This document shows, in pieces, positions 14,896 through 25,500 of a DNA stretch of 64,000 bases (positions are counted from its first letter, which is position 1; each line of letters opens with the position of its first letter). The notes under the pieces were generated by a model. The model saw nothing but the letters and a program-made list of their open reading frames with translations. It was not told the origin of the DNA and ran no database searches. Position numbers and translations under genes: made by a program. This DNA is from Styela clava (taxonomy: Eukaryota; Chordata; Ascidiacea; Stolidobranchia; Styelidae). The stretch lies in assembly GCF_964204865.1 (NCBI RefSeq), contig NC_135257.1, positions 7,958,151-8,022,150 on the forward strand. The letters are read 5' to 3'.

Positions 14896-15310
14896 TTATT
14901 GGACACGTTTAGTGGCCATAACGATCGTTTCAAAATTTTGTTGTTATTGTTATTTTCTTTCGTCATTATCATTAAAAAATCGCTTTTCTCTTCGAATACT
15001 GGACCAATTGCTTTGGAATTTTCGGTGGTTCAAGATTGATTTTTTTGCCAGAAGGCTATTACTTTCATTTATTCCTGAATTTTCTATGAATCTTATGAGA
15101 TCTAATATTTCATCCAAAATTGCGCTGTATTAATTTTTAATTATGGGAACACGGTTTTTAATCCGCCAAGCGTGACGGCTGACTGTGAAAATTTTTGCTA
15201 CTGAAAACCCGGAACTTTTTGAGGGTACGGTACCGGTAACGTCAAAGGTAAACCCTGCTTCGCTCTAGTCCACGTGTCCATATATTTGAGCGTTGCTCTC
15301 TTGTTTTATC
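14896..15310 (+). repeat. R1 repeat family, copy 2, with an internal insert
   Basis: Nearly identical to copy 1 over its first 170 bases (GGACACGTTTAGTGGCCATA onward) and again at its right end (CACGTGTCCATATATTTGAG). About 150 bases of extra sequence between them contain a KpnI/AgeI-like GGTACCGGTA motif. Confidence 0.7.
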
Positions 15311-15493
15311 GTCTATTGCTGATTATGGAGTCGAAATAAATTTATACTTATATATACTTATAATTGAGTGGTAACGATACGACGGTTAAAAACATCAGTC
15401 TGTTACCGCCTAATATAAAATACATGAATAAATAGTTACAACAACAGGTACAATATTTTAACTCACACTCAATATTTAAAACAAATATGTAAA

Positions 15494-15665
15494 TTATTGG
15501 ACACGTAGTGGACCTATGGATCGTTTCAATATTATGTTGTTGTTCTTGCTCTTTGACACGTTTTTGGACACCTAGTGGAAAACCTAAAAAGTCGCTTTTC
15601 TTTTTGATTACTGGACCAATTGCTCTGAAATTTTCAGTAGTTAAAAATATAATTTTTCCTACCCA
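15494..15665 (+). repeat. R1 repeat family, copy 3, truncated
   Basis: Starts TTATTGGACACGTAGTGGAC and carries the TACTGGACCAATTGCT core. The right end is missing. Confidence 0.65.
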
Positions 15666-16442
15666 CTAACCTTTCGAACCGCACGTTGTCTGACCACTAC
15701 ATGTGACACGAGCGTTTTGTGACCCTCAATAGTTTAAGCTTTTCTTGGTAAGTTTAAAAACAGGTTGGATATAGATATATAGCGGATTGCCTACAGCAAT
15801 TTATGTGAAGAACTAAATTGAAGAAACAATACACTTATTTACACATAGGCTACCGCTATACACTGCTTTTTTAAGCTATTTTCAATTTCGTAGATTATTT
15901 GCGTAATTCCTTGAAAGTTCCCCTACACCTAACTTAAAAAATGATACGAAGGATAAACAAATTATAGATGTTGTTATACATGAGAATGGATCAATTAAAG
16001 CTTAAGCGAGTGAAATATTCGTATTATTTTTATTAAATCATCAAACTAAGCAACAAACTCACTCCCAAAACGTGCTCCCCAGGGCGGCTGCCCCTATATG
16101 GCCCCCATCTAAAATGTCGAATCGCCGCCATCTTTTTTATTTTATTTACCAAACATCGAGGTGCATCCGTCATTTTTTGCGGAGGTATAATTTTTTACAA
16201 TACAAACTGACATGAGACTGATTTATTGATGAAACAGTTTTTTTTTTATTCCGTGTGAACACACAACCAACTGTCTGCGTGATGGATTGTATGTTTTCAA
16301 TAATCCATCAAAAAGCCGCATTTAGATACCAATCTTTCCAAGTATTCGAAATTCGATTCGAAAAAATATTCCATTTGATTTGGAAACCACTAGGTATTCG
16401 AAATTGCCCGGCTCTAATTGGGAACAAATGTTTATGGAATTA

Positions 16443-16689
16443 TGACAAGAGAGCTATGCTCAAATATATGGACACGTAGAGTCACATAATTTCGATGACG
16501 TCATAGAGAAAAAAAAGTAATAGCCTTCTGGAAATTTTTTTTATCTTTAACCACTGAAAATTTCAAAGCAATTGGTCCAGTATTCGAAGAGAAAAGCGAT
16601 TTCTTCAAAACGTGTTGACGGAGACAAATAATAACAATAACAACAAAATTTTGAAACGATCGTTATGTCCACTACGTGTCCAATAAATA
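16443..16689 (-). repeat. R1 repeat family, copy 4, inverted
   Basis: The reverse complement of copy 1 from end to end: it starts at AAGAGAGCTATGCTCAAATA and finishes at CACTACGTGTCCAATAAAT. The inverted GGACACGTAG ends are clear in this copy. Confidence 0.75.
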
Positions 16690-16744
16690 TGCGGGGCAAC
16701 TAGGAGGGGGATTTGTATATTGGCGCGTCCATGCAATAGTTTCA

Positions 16745-17238
16745 CATTAGCCTAGCTCTAGTTCAACACATAAATACCACAGTAACGATCAGTATCTGGA
16801 GGGAATTACGTGGACGATGTTCGGAGAGTATAGCAAACAGCGAAGGTGTATATTTTAATGATATTCCGTCCGCCCATGCGTCGATTTTCAACCGCGTGCT
16901 TATGCGGGAAATCCTTAGATTAGAAGAATCAATTGAATCTGTGCACATTGGAGTCTCTTATTGTAAAATCTCCACCATTATCTAGAAAAAAACTAGTACG
17001 ACAATCTTGATCAATTTCTTATCAAGACTATCCAATATATCTCAAGCGATATAAAGTCCTGGATATTACGAGCGTTTCTATCGATTTTCTGGACTGGACA
17101 TTTTCTAACAATATAAAAATCTGTAGAACGAATTTTGCTCGTTGTGTGGACAAGTACAGCGAACAATCATGCTCGAAGGGAAGAAACTGGTTTGGAATGT
17201 TTTTACATGAACTGAAAAATGACTCAGAGAACATATAG
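16745..17238 (+). CDS. Coding-looking terminal exon pair, unknown product
   Basis: Exon X (about 16745 or 16755 to 16962) follows an AG and ends at a GTAAAA donor in phase 1. Exon Y (17027-17238) follows TTCTTATCAAG and is entered in the same phase. The 64-bp intron keeps one frame open for roughly 140 codons, ending at TAG. The product contains GRCSES, GVYFND, FNRVLMREILRLEESIE (amphipathic), several Tyr, four Cys in exon Y, and FLDWTF and NWFGMFLHEL motifs. The composition looks like real protein rather than random AT-rich translation. I do not recognise the family. The upstream side is occupied by R1 copy 4, so any earlier exon would lie further left. It may be a gene fragment or pseudogene. 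Confidence 0.35.
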
Positions 17239-17868
17239 CCCATTTCGTTGTAAAATTGAATAATGTTATTGTTTATTATTAGTAGTTTCATTGCGGTAAT
17301 TTTGGGGGGGCGGTAATTTCGGTGAATTTGCTTACTACCTTTCTTATATGATGTTGTTTCCAAACGACGTCACAGAACTCCATAGTGATGTCATCATTTT
17401 CAGTGAATATGCTATTGACATCGCAATAGTTCATTTCAATACAACAATAATTTTTTCGTTGTAAATGGAAAAGTCATGAATGAATGGGTTCAAGCGCAAA
17501 TAAAATAAACAAATATTCTCCATTTTCATAGGAGCAATTGAGAAATTAATTGGTTCCGTTATTGAAGGTCCCTCTGTATTTATTTACGTTGTTATACCAA
17601 CGCATTGGCAACTTTATGGGAACTTCTAGTCTCATTTAATTGTAATAAAACTAAAGTACAACTATTTCTCCGTAGGTGCCATTTTAACATGAATGATAAA
17701 CGGTACACAACTATAACCATAAATAAAAATTATTGTGGAAGTTGGGAATCGACCATGGATTATCACAGAGTGTTCAAATGCCACCCAAAGTCATACCAGT
17801 GATTTCCCGCGGTCATTGGGAAAGAACTACACGGTCGTCTCGTTGAAAATAACAACGCGAGATCTGAC
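17239..17868. other. Non-coding stretch before the P-like element
   Basis: No gene is supported. The open frame at 17605-17802 begins upstream of any clear acceptor, and its protein is not recognised. The target duplication GATCTGAC of the next element is at 17861-17868. Confidence 0.35.
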
Positions 17869-18020
17869 CAATGACATTAAACAACATGATAGGCAACTCT
17901 GACGTCACTCCATAAGACTACAGGCAAAACATTGTATTTCATGATACGCTCCAATGCACATATTTCTCGTCGCCTTTCGCGTCCGTTTTCCGCTCGCTTT
18001 TGCTACTCGGCGTCTTTTTT

Positions 18021-18229
18021 ACGTGTAGTACCTGCCTTTTTGCGCCTGTAACGAAACAAAATAATCTCTATATCTAAGAAGTTTTGCTTACTCGGAAAGC
18101 TGGAATAACAGGCAAGCTGTAAAGAGCAATTCTGGACATCATAGACGTTTTTTTATCAGAGAGGTTTACAAACGCGATAGCGGAAAGATTTGTGTGGAAC
18201 ATTTTGCAGATAATGACAAAGTTCAAAGT
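18021..18229 (+). pseudogene. THAP domain exon of the P-like element
   Basis: One open frame shows the zinc-binding C2CH pattern of THAP domains. C-S-T-C comes right at the start, 51 residues follow, then C-V-E-H-F in the sequence SGKICVEHFADND. The spacing (Cx2C, x51, Cx2H) is within the THAP range, with a conserved W about 21 residues after the second Cys. It ends either at TAG (18230-18232) or at a GTTAGT donor at 18228. The expected first codon is ACG instead of ATG in both copies of the element. The matching exon in copy 2 (57360-57575, minus) carries a poly-A indel that shifts the frame. Confidence 0.65.
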
Positions 18230-19156
18230 TAGTAATTTTAATGTTTGCGCTTAATCATTGAAATTTCATTTAAAGAGGGTGTCATACAAAACTGTGCTGC
18301 GATACAATTCCATAACACAAAGTTTGCACCTATCGAACTTGCTTTTGTAGGTGAATTTATTAGACATATTACATATTCAGTTAATCGTAGGTAACATTGC
18401 TGGTACATAATGCATCGTAGATAGGTTTGTTTAAATTTAGGAATTTAGCTCATAGCCCACTAATTAATATTATCTTCTATGCAGGAGGTTGCAGGGCTGA
18501 ATTCAACTTGCAGCCTTACCGATCACCTGACGATGCTCATTTAGTTTGGCTCGAGCAAGTCTTCTTGAAATGCTTGTGTGGATGGAAACTACCTATATTT
18601 TTTGCCTTCCTCCGATTTTAGACAAATTTATTCTGAGGGATTTCGCATATAATTCTCACTGATTGTTGGCTGTTTATAATTCCTATTGATTGTGAATTCT
18701 GATTATAACAATGAGTTGAAAATTTTTTTACCTAATTTACTGGCACCTTTTTCTTGTCAATACTCCAAGCTGAGGTAATAAACATGACAATACATTTATG
18801 TCATCTGGAAGCAAAATATGCACACTAATTAATAGTTTGGCACATTGAGATAATACATCATGACAGAAAATACAAGTTAAAGATATGTATGACCATCACA
18901 TGGTAATTAAAATTAAAAAAAATTAATAGGGGCTGTGGAGTATGGAAAGTTCAAGACAAAGAAAAGAACAAATGTTCATAGCTCATGATTTCTCAATTTT
19001 GCCTCCATTGCTTTGTGAAGGCCAATATATTTCGAGTGGCTGAATTGGTTTACCTTTATGATAGCAACGATTTTGTATTTAATATAGCGAGATTATTTCA
19101 ATTTAATTGAAGTGATATAATTTCCCAAAGCAATGCTTGAATCGTCTAGAATAGAT

Positions 19157-20329
19157 CAGCGGTGTCAAACTCATGGGTTTTCGAGAGCCGCATTGCATTT
19201 TGAAAATTGTAAAAAGAGCCGCAAACAGTTTTTGATAATGTATACTTAAAAGATATTTTTAAGATAGTTTTAGTTTGTGACATATATTGTGATGCAACTA
19301 AACAGTTGGATTAAGTTTTATTATTTTCTTCAATTTCAAATGCAATTACATATTAATATTTGCATTCCACTATTATTGCAACATTTGCAAGTTACAGTAT
19401 TTATTATAAAAAATCGTAAAATTCTATGTACAACCATCAAAATCATTTTTGAACAAGCTTTGAATAAGGAAAGAATAATACATACACTAAAAATAACTTA
19501 ATCTGAATATATGAACCTAAAATTAACAAAAATACTACAGTATAAACTCAATGTTTTAATAATTACATTTGTCCTGGCGTTTGGCATCTTTTTTGTGTCA
19601 CCAGCATACTAAGGCCAGTCTGAAATGATTTTATAGTACCAACTCTAACTAACGAGGCCACATGATCATGGGTTTATCTGGATCTTTACGAATGTTTAAT
19701 TAATTCCAGTAATGCAAAAAAGTTACTTTTATCATTTCATGTATAGATCAGTAAAAAAACAACAAGACATTTCGCACTACATTGCGTGGCATAGGATTGC
19801 TTGAATTATTATTGATATTGATTTTTAGTAACTAAGTCGTTGTATAATTATATTGATATACAAACACATGGAAATTTTCTGTTCGAAGTTGGTCTTCGAA
19901 TTTGTCATATTGACTGCTGAGCTTATTGTGTTTTTTGATTGTATTGACGGAAATATGACAAATTAAACAATGTGCTTCAGAATTTTGTGAAGAGCAGAAA
20001 TGTTACAACTCCCATTTTCTCCGAAAATGCCACCTTCTTCATGTACTTTGCGTTTAATTTAATTACTCAAGTGTTTTATTCAAGTATTCTTTTGCTAGCT
20101 TGATGTGTATTCTTAATTGGGTCAAAATGTGGACAAAAAAATTAATATTCCAAAACTACTTTCAGTAAATTGTTTTCTGTGTGAATAATCAATTTCACTT
20201 TAGAAGGTTTGAAAAATCTATTACATTTAGATAAAAAAAAAAAAAAAAAAAAAAATACTATTACAATTATTGTTAAGCGTTCGAGGGCCGCACTGGAAGT
20301 TCTCTGGGGCCGCGAGTTTGAGATCCCAG
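19157..20329. mobile_element. Old hAT element inside P-like copy 1
   Basis: Starts CAGCGGTGTCAAACTCATGG and ends CCGCGAGTTTGAGATCCCAG, the ends being inverted. The flanking 8-bp repeats GAATAGAT and GTCTAGAT match at 6 of 8, implying age. Copy 2 of the host carries the same insertion at the same place (54273-55459), so it was present before the host element moved. It contains a long poly-A run (about 20230-20255). A third, independent copy of this hAT family starts at 59205. Confidence 0.75.
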
Positions 20330-21641
20330 GTCTAGATTGAAGTTGTTCAAAAAATATATGATAGTATTTTATCATGAATGATGATTATACCCCTTCCGGA
20401 ATTTCTTCTATAGTACTACCAAAAGTTGATGAACCAAATATAACACAGGTGCAGTGAGGTACCCGTAATCCTCATTTCCAAAGCTGTTTTAAGTATGTCT
20501 GGCGTGTTTTGTGCCTTTTTACAAATAAGACCGCTTATGCAATCTTACGCTTTGGAATTTTTAGTTATTTTCCTCAAGCCCTGCAGGATGTGGGGGCCAT
20601 ACACAACTCTACCGGAGGGTCAAATGTCTTTGCATGCCTCCATAGGTTGTTTTTCTATTGCAATTTTCAATTGCATTATATTTCTTGGAATCACACTGAC
20701 ACTGATATGTCGCCAGACTTCTGATATCTCCCCGTCTGCTATAGTTGTCCTGTGAATAAATAATAGGAAATTGAGATTAGACGAATAGTTGAAAGTTTTG
20801 CTTTATGTCGGCTTAATTTCTTGATTGATATACTTACTATTTCTGCTATTGCCTCTTGTGCTGCAAGAGTCTCACAATGCTTAGACAGGTTTGTCCACAA
20901 CTTTCACATCTGAAGAAAGAGAGGAGATTTATTAATTTTCGTTAAGAATAAATAAAGCAGTCTATATGATTCAGAATGGAAAAGCTAATAAATCCAATAT
21001 CTCATGTTTTATTTGAAAAATATTTTACTGAATTTGGTATATAAACCAACTAATAAAAGGGTTTAGTCAGAAAATTACAAGCATTCGTGGCTCCAAATAC
21101 TTGAGAAATCAGACTATACAATATAGACCGGTATGAGTGAAATGTTAGGTGAACTTGTTAACACTTTGATTCAATACGCAAATAAAAGTGAATGCGTAAT
21201 AGTATGTTACAATGAGCAGCAATCAACAATGAGTATATATCCTCACTGATTAAAAAAATCTAACTGGAGGTGCATGAACTATTTGAAACCATAAGGAGTA
21301 AGTAAATATGTAATTTCGGCAAATGGGCAACTACGTACCGTACTGAATTAATAACTTCGTAGTATTTGACAAAGGCTGGCTTTCCCACATGTACTTAACA
21401 GTGCGATGCCCGGGTGTGATATACAACAATAGTATTCACCTTACCTTTTACCGATTTCTTTTTATCCCAACTTTCAAAAATATCATTAAAATCGACAACA
21501 ATTGTCAAAGCAGGCACGAACACCATTCGTGCTACGCCTTGAAAGCAGCACACATCCGCTCGTTTTCATCTCGTCAAGTATGTGCATTGGAGCGTGCTAT
21601 CGAATACGATCTTCGGACAAAAATGCCGGAGTTGCGCATCT

Positions 21642-22524
21642 GATCTGACTAAAGACGCCTTATCTCACTACGCTTCGCTCGTGACTCGCAGGTTGTCACG
21701 TGCAGACTGCAGAGTAGACGCGAGGACGCGTTCTCCTTTTGCGCAACTAAAAATAAATGACGTCATTTGATGTTTATATTCAGTTCGGTGATTTACATGG
21801 GTTGTAATTGTAATCTGGATGGATCGAATTCATTTTTCCATTGGCTAAAAATCGACGAATTGCGTTTGAGTTTAGGCTAGCTTTCTAATTTTTAATACTT
21901 GCAATTTGTATTTAAATGCTAGTTATGCTGGAGTCTAAATACAGACGCCAGGATGCATTGCTCATTCAATTTGTTTGCATATACTGCTACGTGATATAAC
22001 TGTAAAAGTATAGACTGCAGGATTGTACTTGTAGCTGCAGACATGTTGTGAGCAACTGAAGTTAAGTAGGTAGGCTATAAGTTCAGGAGTTACCGTACGG
22101 TATTTATTTAGTAAAGTCATTTCTGCATTTAGAAATCAAATTTGAATAAATTCTTCCATCAGTCACTACCGATACCGGTACCTATCTACCGGTACGGATC
22201 TATTACCAGATAACTGTATACAGGTCCGCTAAGAACAGAAGAAACTGTACTGGCAGACTGGTATAATACTGTAATAAGATGGCTATTGAAAATAACAGAA
22301 TGTCTATTACCATACAGCCGTATTAACTGTGCCTACTAGAATTTGTATCAGTCACCTTATCACTGTATCAGATAGGTCAATACATTACAGCATTAACTCC
22401 TGTACTGTGGAATATTAATTTCAGGATTTGTCATTGTTGCACACAAGTTTTGAAGTTGGATTATTTTTCACTTCTATGCAACTAGTTTTCATTGGTTATT
22501 GAAATCGTTGGTTTGCTGTTGAAA
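21642..22524. promoter_or_regulatory. Upstream region of the cotransporter gene
   Basis: No exon is visible. It must contain the 5'UTR and promoter of the gene starting at 22525, unless these lie upstream of the P-like element. The only clear marks are repeated GGTACCGGTA-type motifs near 22170-22200. No TATA box is assigned. Confidence 0.35.
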
Positions 22525-25500
22525 ATGTCATCAAGATTCAAGGTAATAAATATGAGTTTGTTTGATTATATATCAGCCAGTCTGGATTTCATGGCCTTTT
22601 TGAACGAGAAATCGGGCGTGCAATCAGAAATTGCCGCGTGCAAATAAGAATTCCTGGCGTGCAATTATAGCTCACGACGTGCAAAACAACTGCACTCGCG
22701 TGCAACTGACTTTGACATCAGATACCTCTCAATACATCCGCGTAAAATTACCGGTATCGGATAAAAAATACGTTGAATCAGAGAAAAAATGGACGTTTGA
22801 CCTTTGACCCCAAACATTATTTCTACAGTTTGTCGCTAATTTTGAGAGTGTTTGTGCGACTTTGGATACCGGTACTGTTCAGTACATCCGCGTAAAATTA
22901 TTGGATAAAAAATACGTTGAATCAGAGCAAAATGGACATACTTTGTTATTAATTTTGGTAGTGTTTTTACGTAGAATTAATGGATAAAAAATACGTCAAA
23001 TTAGAGCAACATGAACGTTTGACCTTTGACCCCAAACGTTATTTTCATACTTTGTCACTAATTTTGGGAGTGTTTGAGCAACTTTAGATACCGGTACTGT
23101 TCAGTACATTCGTGTAAAATTATTGTATGAAAAATACGCTGAATCAGAGCCGTACTTGGCCATAGTGCGGAGGCGATCCTTTCGTCCATAACTATTCTCA
23201 CGGGATTCCTATTTCCTATCATTCAACACGATATGGACCTTTCCCCGAGCATCGACTTCCTTGTTTACTTCGTGACATTGGCCAATCAGCAAGATGCAAA
23301 AAAGGACGTAACAATGAGAGGAATTTTTCGCGGGTCAAAGGTTGGGGAAAGGTCCATGGTCTTTTTGCTTCGCAATATTTCGATCAGACCAAATCTTGCA
23401 TGCTGGTATTTGTCGACAATTGTGGAGTTATAATATTTTGGCATCTTTATATTACTGGATTATTGATTTTAAAACCATTTAAACCGATTTACATTGGTGA
23501 GCAATTGCAAATTTTCGGCGTGCAAAATTGATTTCGCTCGCGTGCATTTTTGCGGAGCGCTAGCGCCCTCGGGCGTGCACCTGCCATGGAATCCAGTCTG
23601 GTATATCAGTATATTCAAACCTGTCATTACCATCTACTCATCTGCCTCTCTTGTTCTGTTTTGTACAGCGGCGAGGCAGTGTGGCTCATTGTGCTAAGCG
23701 TTAGGAATATGCTCGCCACCGCACCTCAGATTACTCTGCATGGGTTCACAGGTTCGAATACCATGTGGGGATGGTTATGTGTCAGAGGATTGCGGGACTC
23801 CGCGCTGACGTAGGGTGGTTCACGTAACTGTTAATCGGTTACGACTTCTTCCATCATCAAGTCCATGCTTCCGAAAACAAATACTTGATTAATCCCATAC
23901 CCGACATGGAATGGTAATTGGACGAGAGGCCGTGGTTTGCCATGGGGTTAAGCCGTCGTATCGTAATTCCTCCCCTCCGGGATAAATATGTAAATCCTAT
24001 CCTATCCATCTGTCTTTTTTTTTCTGTTTTGTACAGTATGATATTTTTTTTGTGCACTATGGACACAATATGAAACTAAACTTCATAGTTTCTAGATCTG
24101 TTATAGTTACTGATGGTTTGTTTCACAGCTTTTCAATCGATTTCAACATTAATATTAATTGCTACAGGTACAAAAGGTCTCAGAAAGTGACACTGGACAA
24201 GACATCCCAAAGGCATCAGGTAGGAAAAATATTAGTTAATCTCAGCGTGTGTCTAGGGCTACAGAATAAGATTGTTTAGCCGCATTGCTCCAATACGTTT
24301 CTGTATTTAGAATTGGTCAAATTGCAAATAACGCTTTGAATGTGTGATGTTCCCAATCATTGAATCATTGCATTTATGGAAAATATGATAATCTTGTTTT
24401 CATCAATAGATTCTACCAACGTGAAACTATTGGAGTCTGCAACTGATAGTGGTTCTTCCACACCAACGGAAACTAAACCTTTTGTACCACATGCAAATGG
24501 AAATGGACAAACAATTGTTAATAAACCACAAACATCTGAACAAAAAGAAGGACAATCTTTATTACCAGATGAGAGTGCTCAAGCAGATTCTAATATAGAA
24601 AAGCCTCCTCCATATGATGGAAAAGAAACTACAGTTCAACCCGACGCACAACCTGAAGTTGGGTTAGTCATGAAACCTGTGACACCAGAGAAATTAGAGC
24701 CTGTACCTGCTGTGAGCAATGTATGTTGAATTAGCTATATTTTTATATAGTGTGCTTCTGAATGTCATTCTACAATATATATCTTTTGCAGAAAATTGGG
24801 GAATATTGCCTTATTAGATTATCATATATTATATTTTTTATAATATCAATTACTGAGTTTTTTTTATAAGTGACTGCAGCGAGTGTGAAGTACATGCCTA
24901 AGTATTTGTGTACCGATTGTTTTATAGTTGATTAAATTTCAGGAATTATTGCAATTTTTTGTATTTTTGTACATAATTGATCCCTGGCCAAGCAGTAAAT
25001 TACACTTTTTATAGAATTTGGGAAAACTCGTTGTATAGCGTTGCGACAGCATACTAAAATTCATGAAAATATTTCTTATTCACAAGTGCTGTTCAATATG
25101 ATTCAGTGAAGAAATCGATATTCTTTCTCATTTTGTATTTGCAATATTAATGTAATCTTTTTTAGGCACCAGAAGACAAAACTACAACAGAAAAGGGAAA
25201 AAGTCGTTTCCATGTTGAGTTTGTTGATAGCAAAGATGGTGAGTTCATGTCTCACATTTTTTTTATTTTTTTTTATCACTGACTGTATATAGGGATAAAA
25301 AATATTTCAAGTTGTGTTGGAGCCATTATTTTTCTTACAAACAGGATGAGGATTTTTTTTAAATAACAAGCATCATTCCAATTAGTAATGTAGCAAAATT
25401 GATTGATGAACATGATTACATTCATATTTTGTCCTGCAATCAAATTTCTTGGCAATATGTGGATTTTGTTTCTATCGTATTAATAACACTGATTTTCACA

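Larger units (their letters stand above)
17869..21641 (+). mobile_element. P-like (THAP-type) DNA transposon, copy 1
   Basis: A 3.8-kb element starting CAATGACATTAAACAACAT, flanked by a perfect 8-bp duplication GATCTGAC (17861-17868 and 21642-21649). It is the inverted, highly similar partner of 52943-57727. Terminal sequence, an inner inverted motif (ACGCTCCAATGCACAT near both ends), 8-bp duplication and an encoded THAP domain (18021-18229) together suggest the P superfamily. The right end lacks the last 19 bases that copy 2 has, although the target duplication is intact. An older hAT sits inside at 19157-20329. No continuous transposase frame is seen after the THAP exon, so the copy is probably inactive. 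Confidence 0.82.

Noticed and set aside
20495..20755. Open frames of 71-86 codons repeated in both P-like copies (also 53871-54107)
   Set aside because: Conserved only because the two copies are recent duplicates. The translation shows no transposase motif, and both overlapping frames are equally open.
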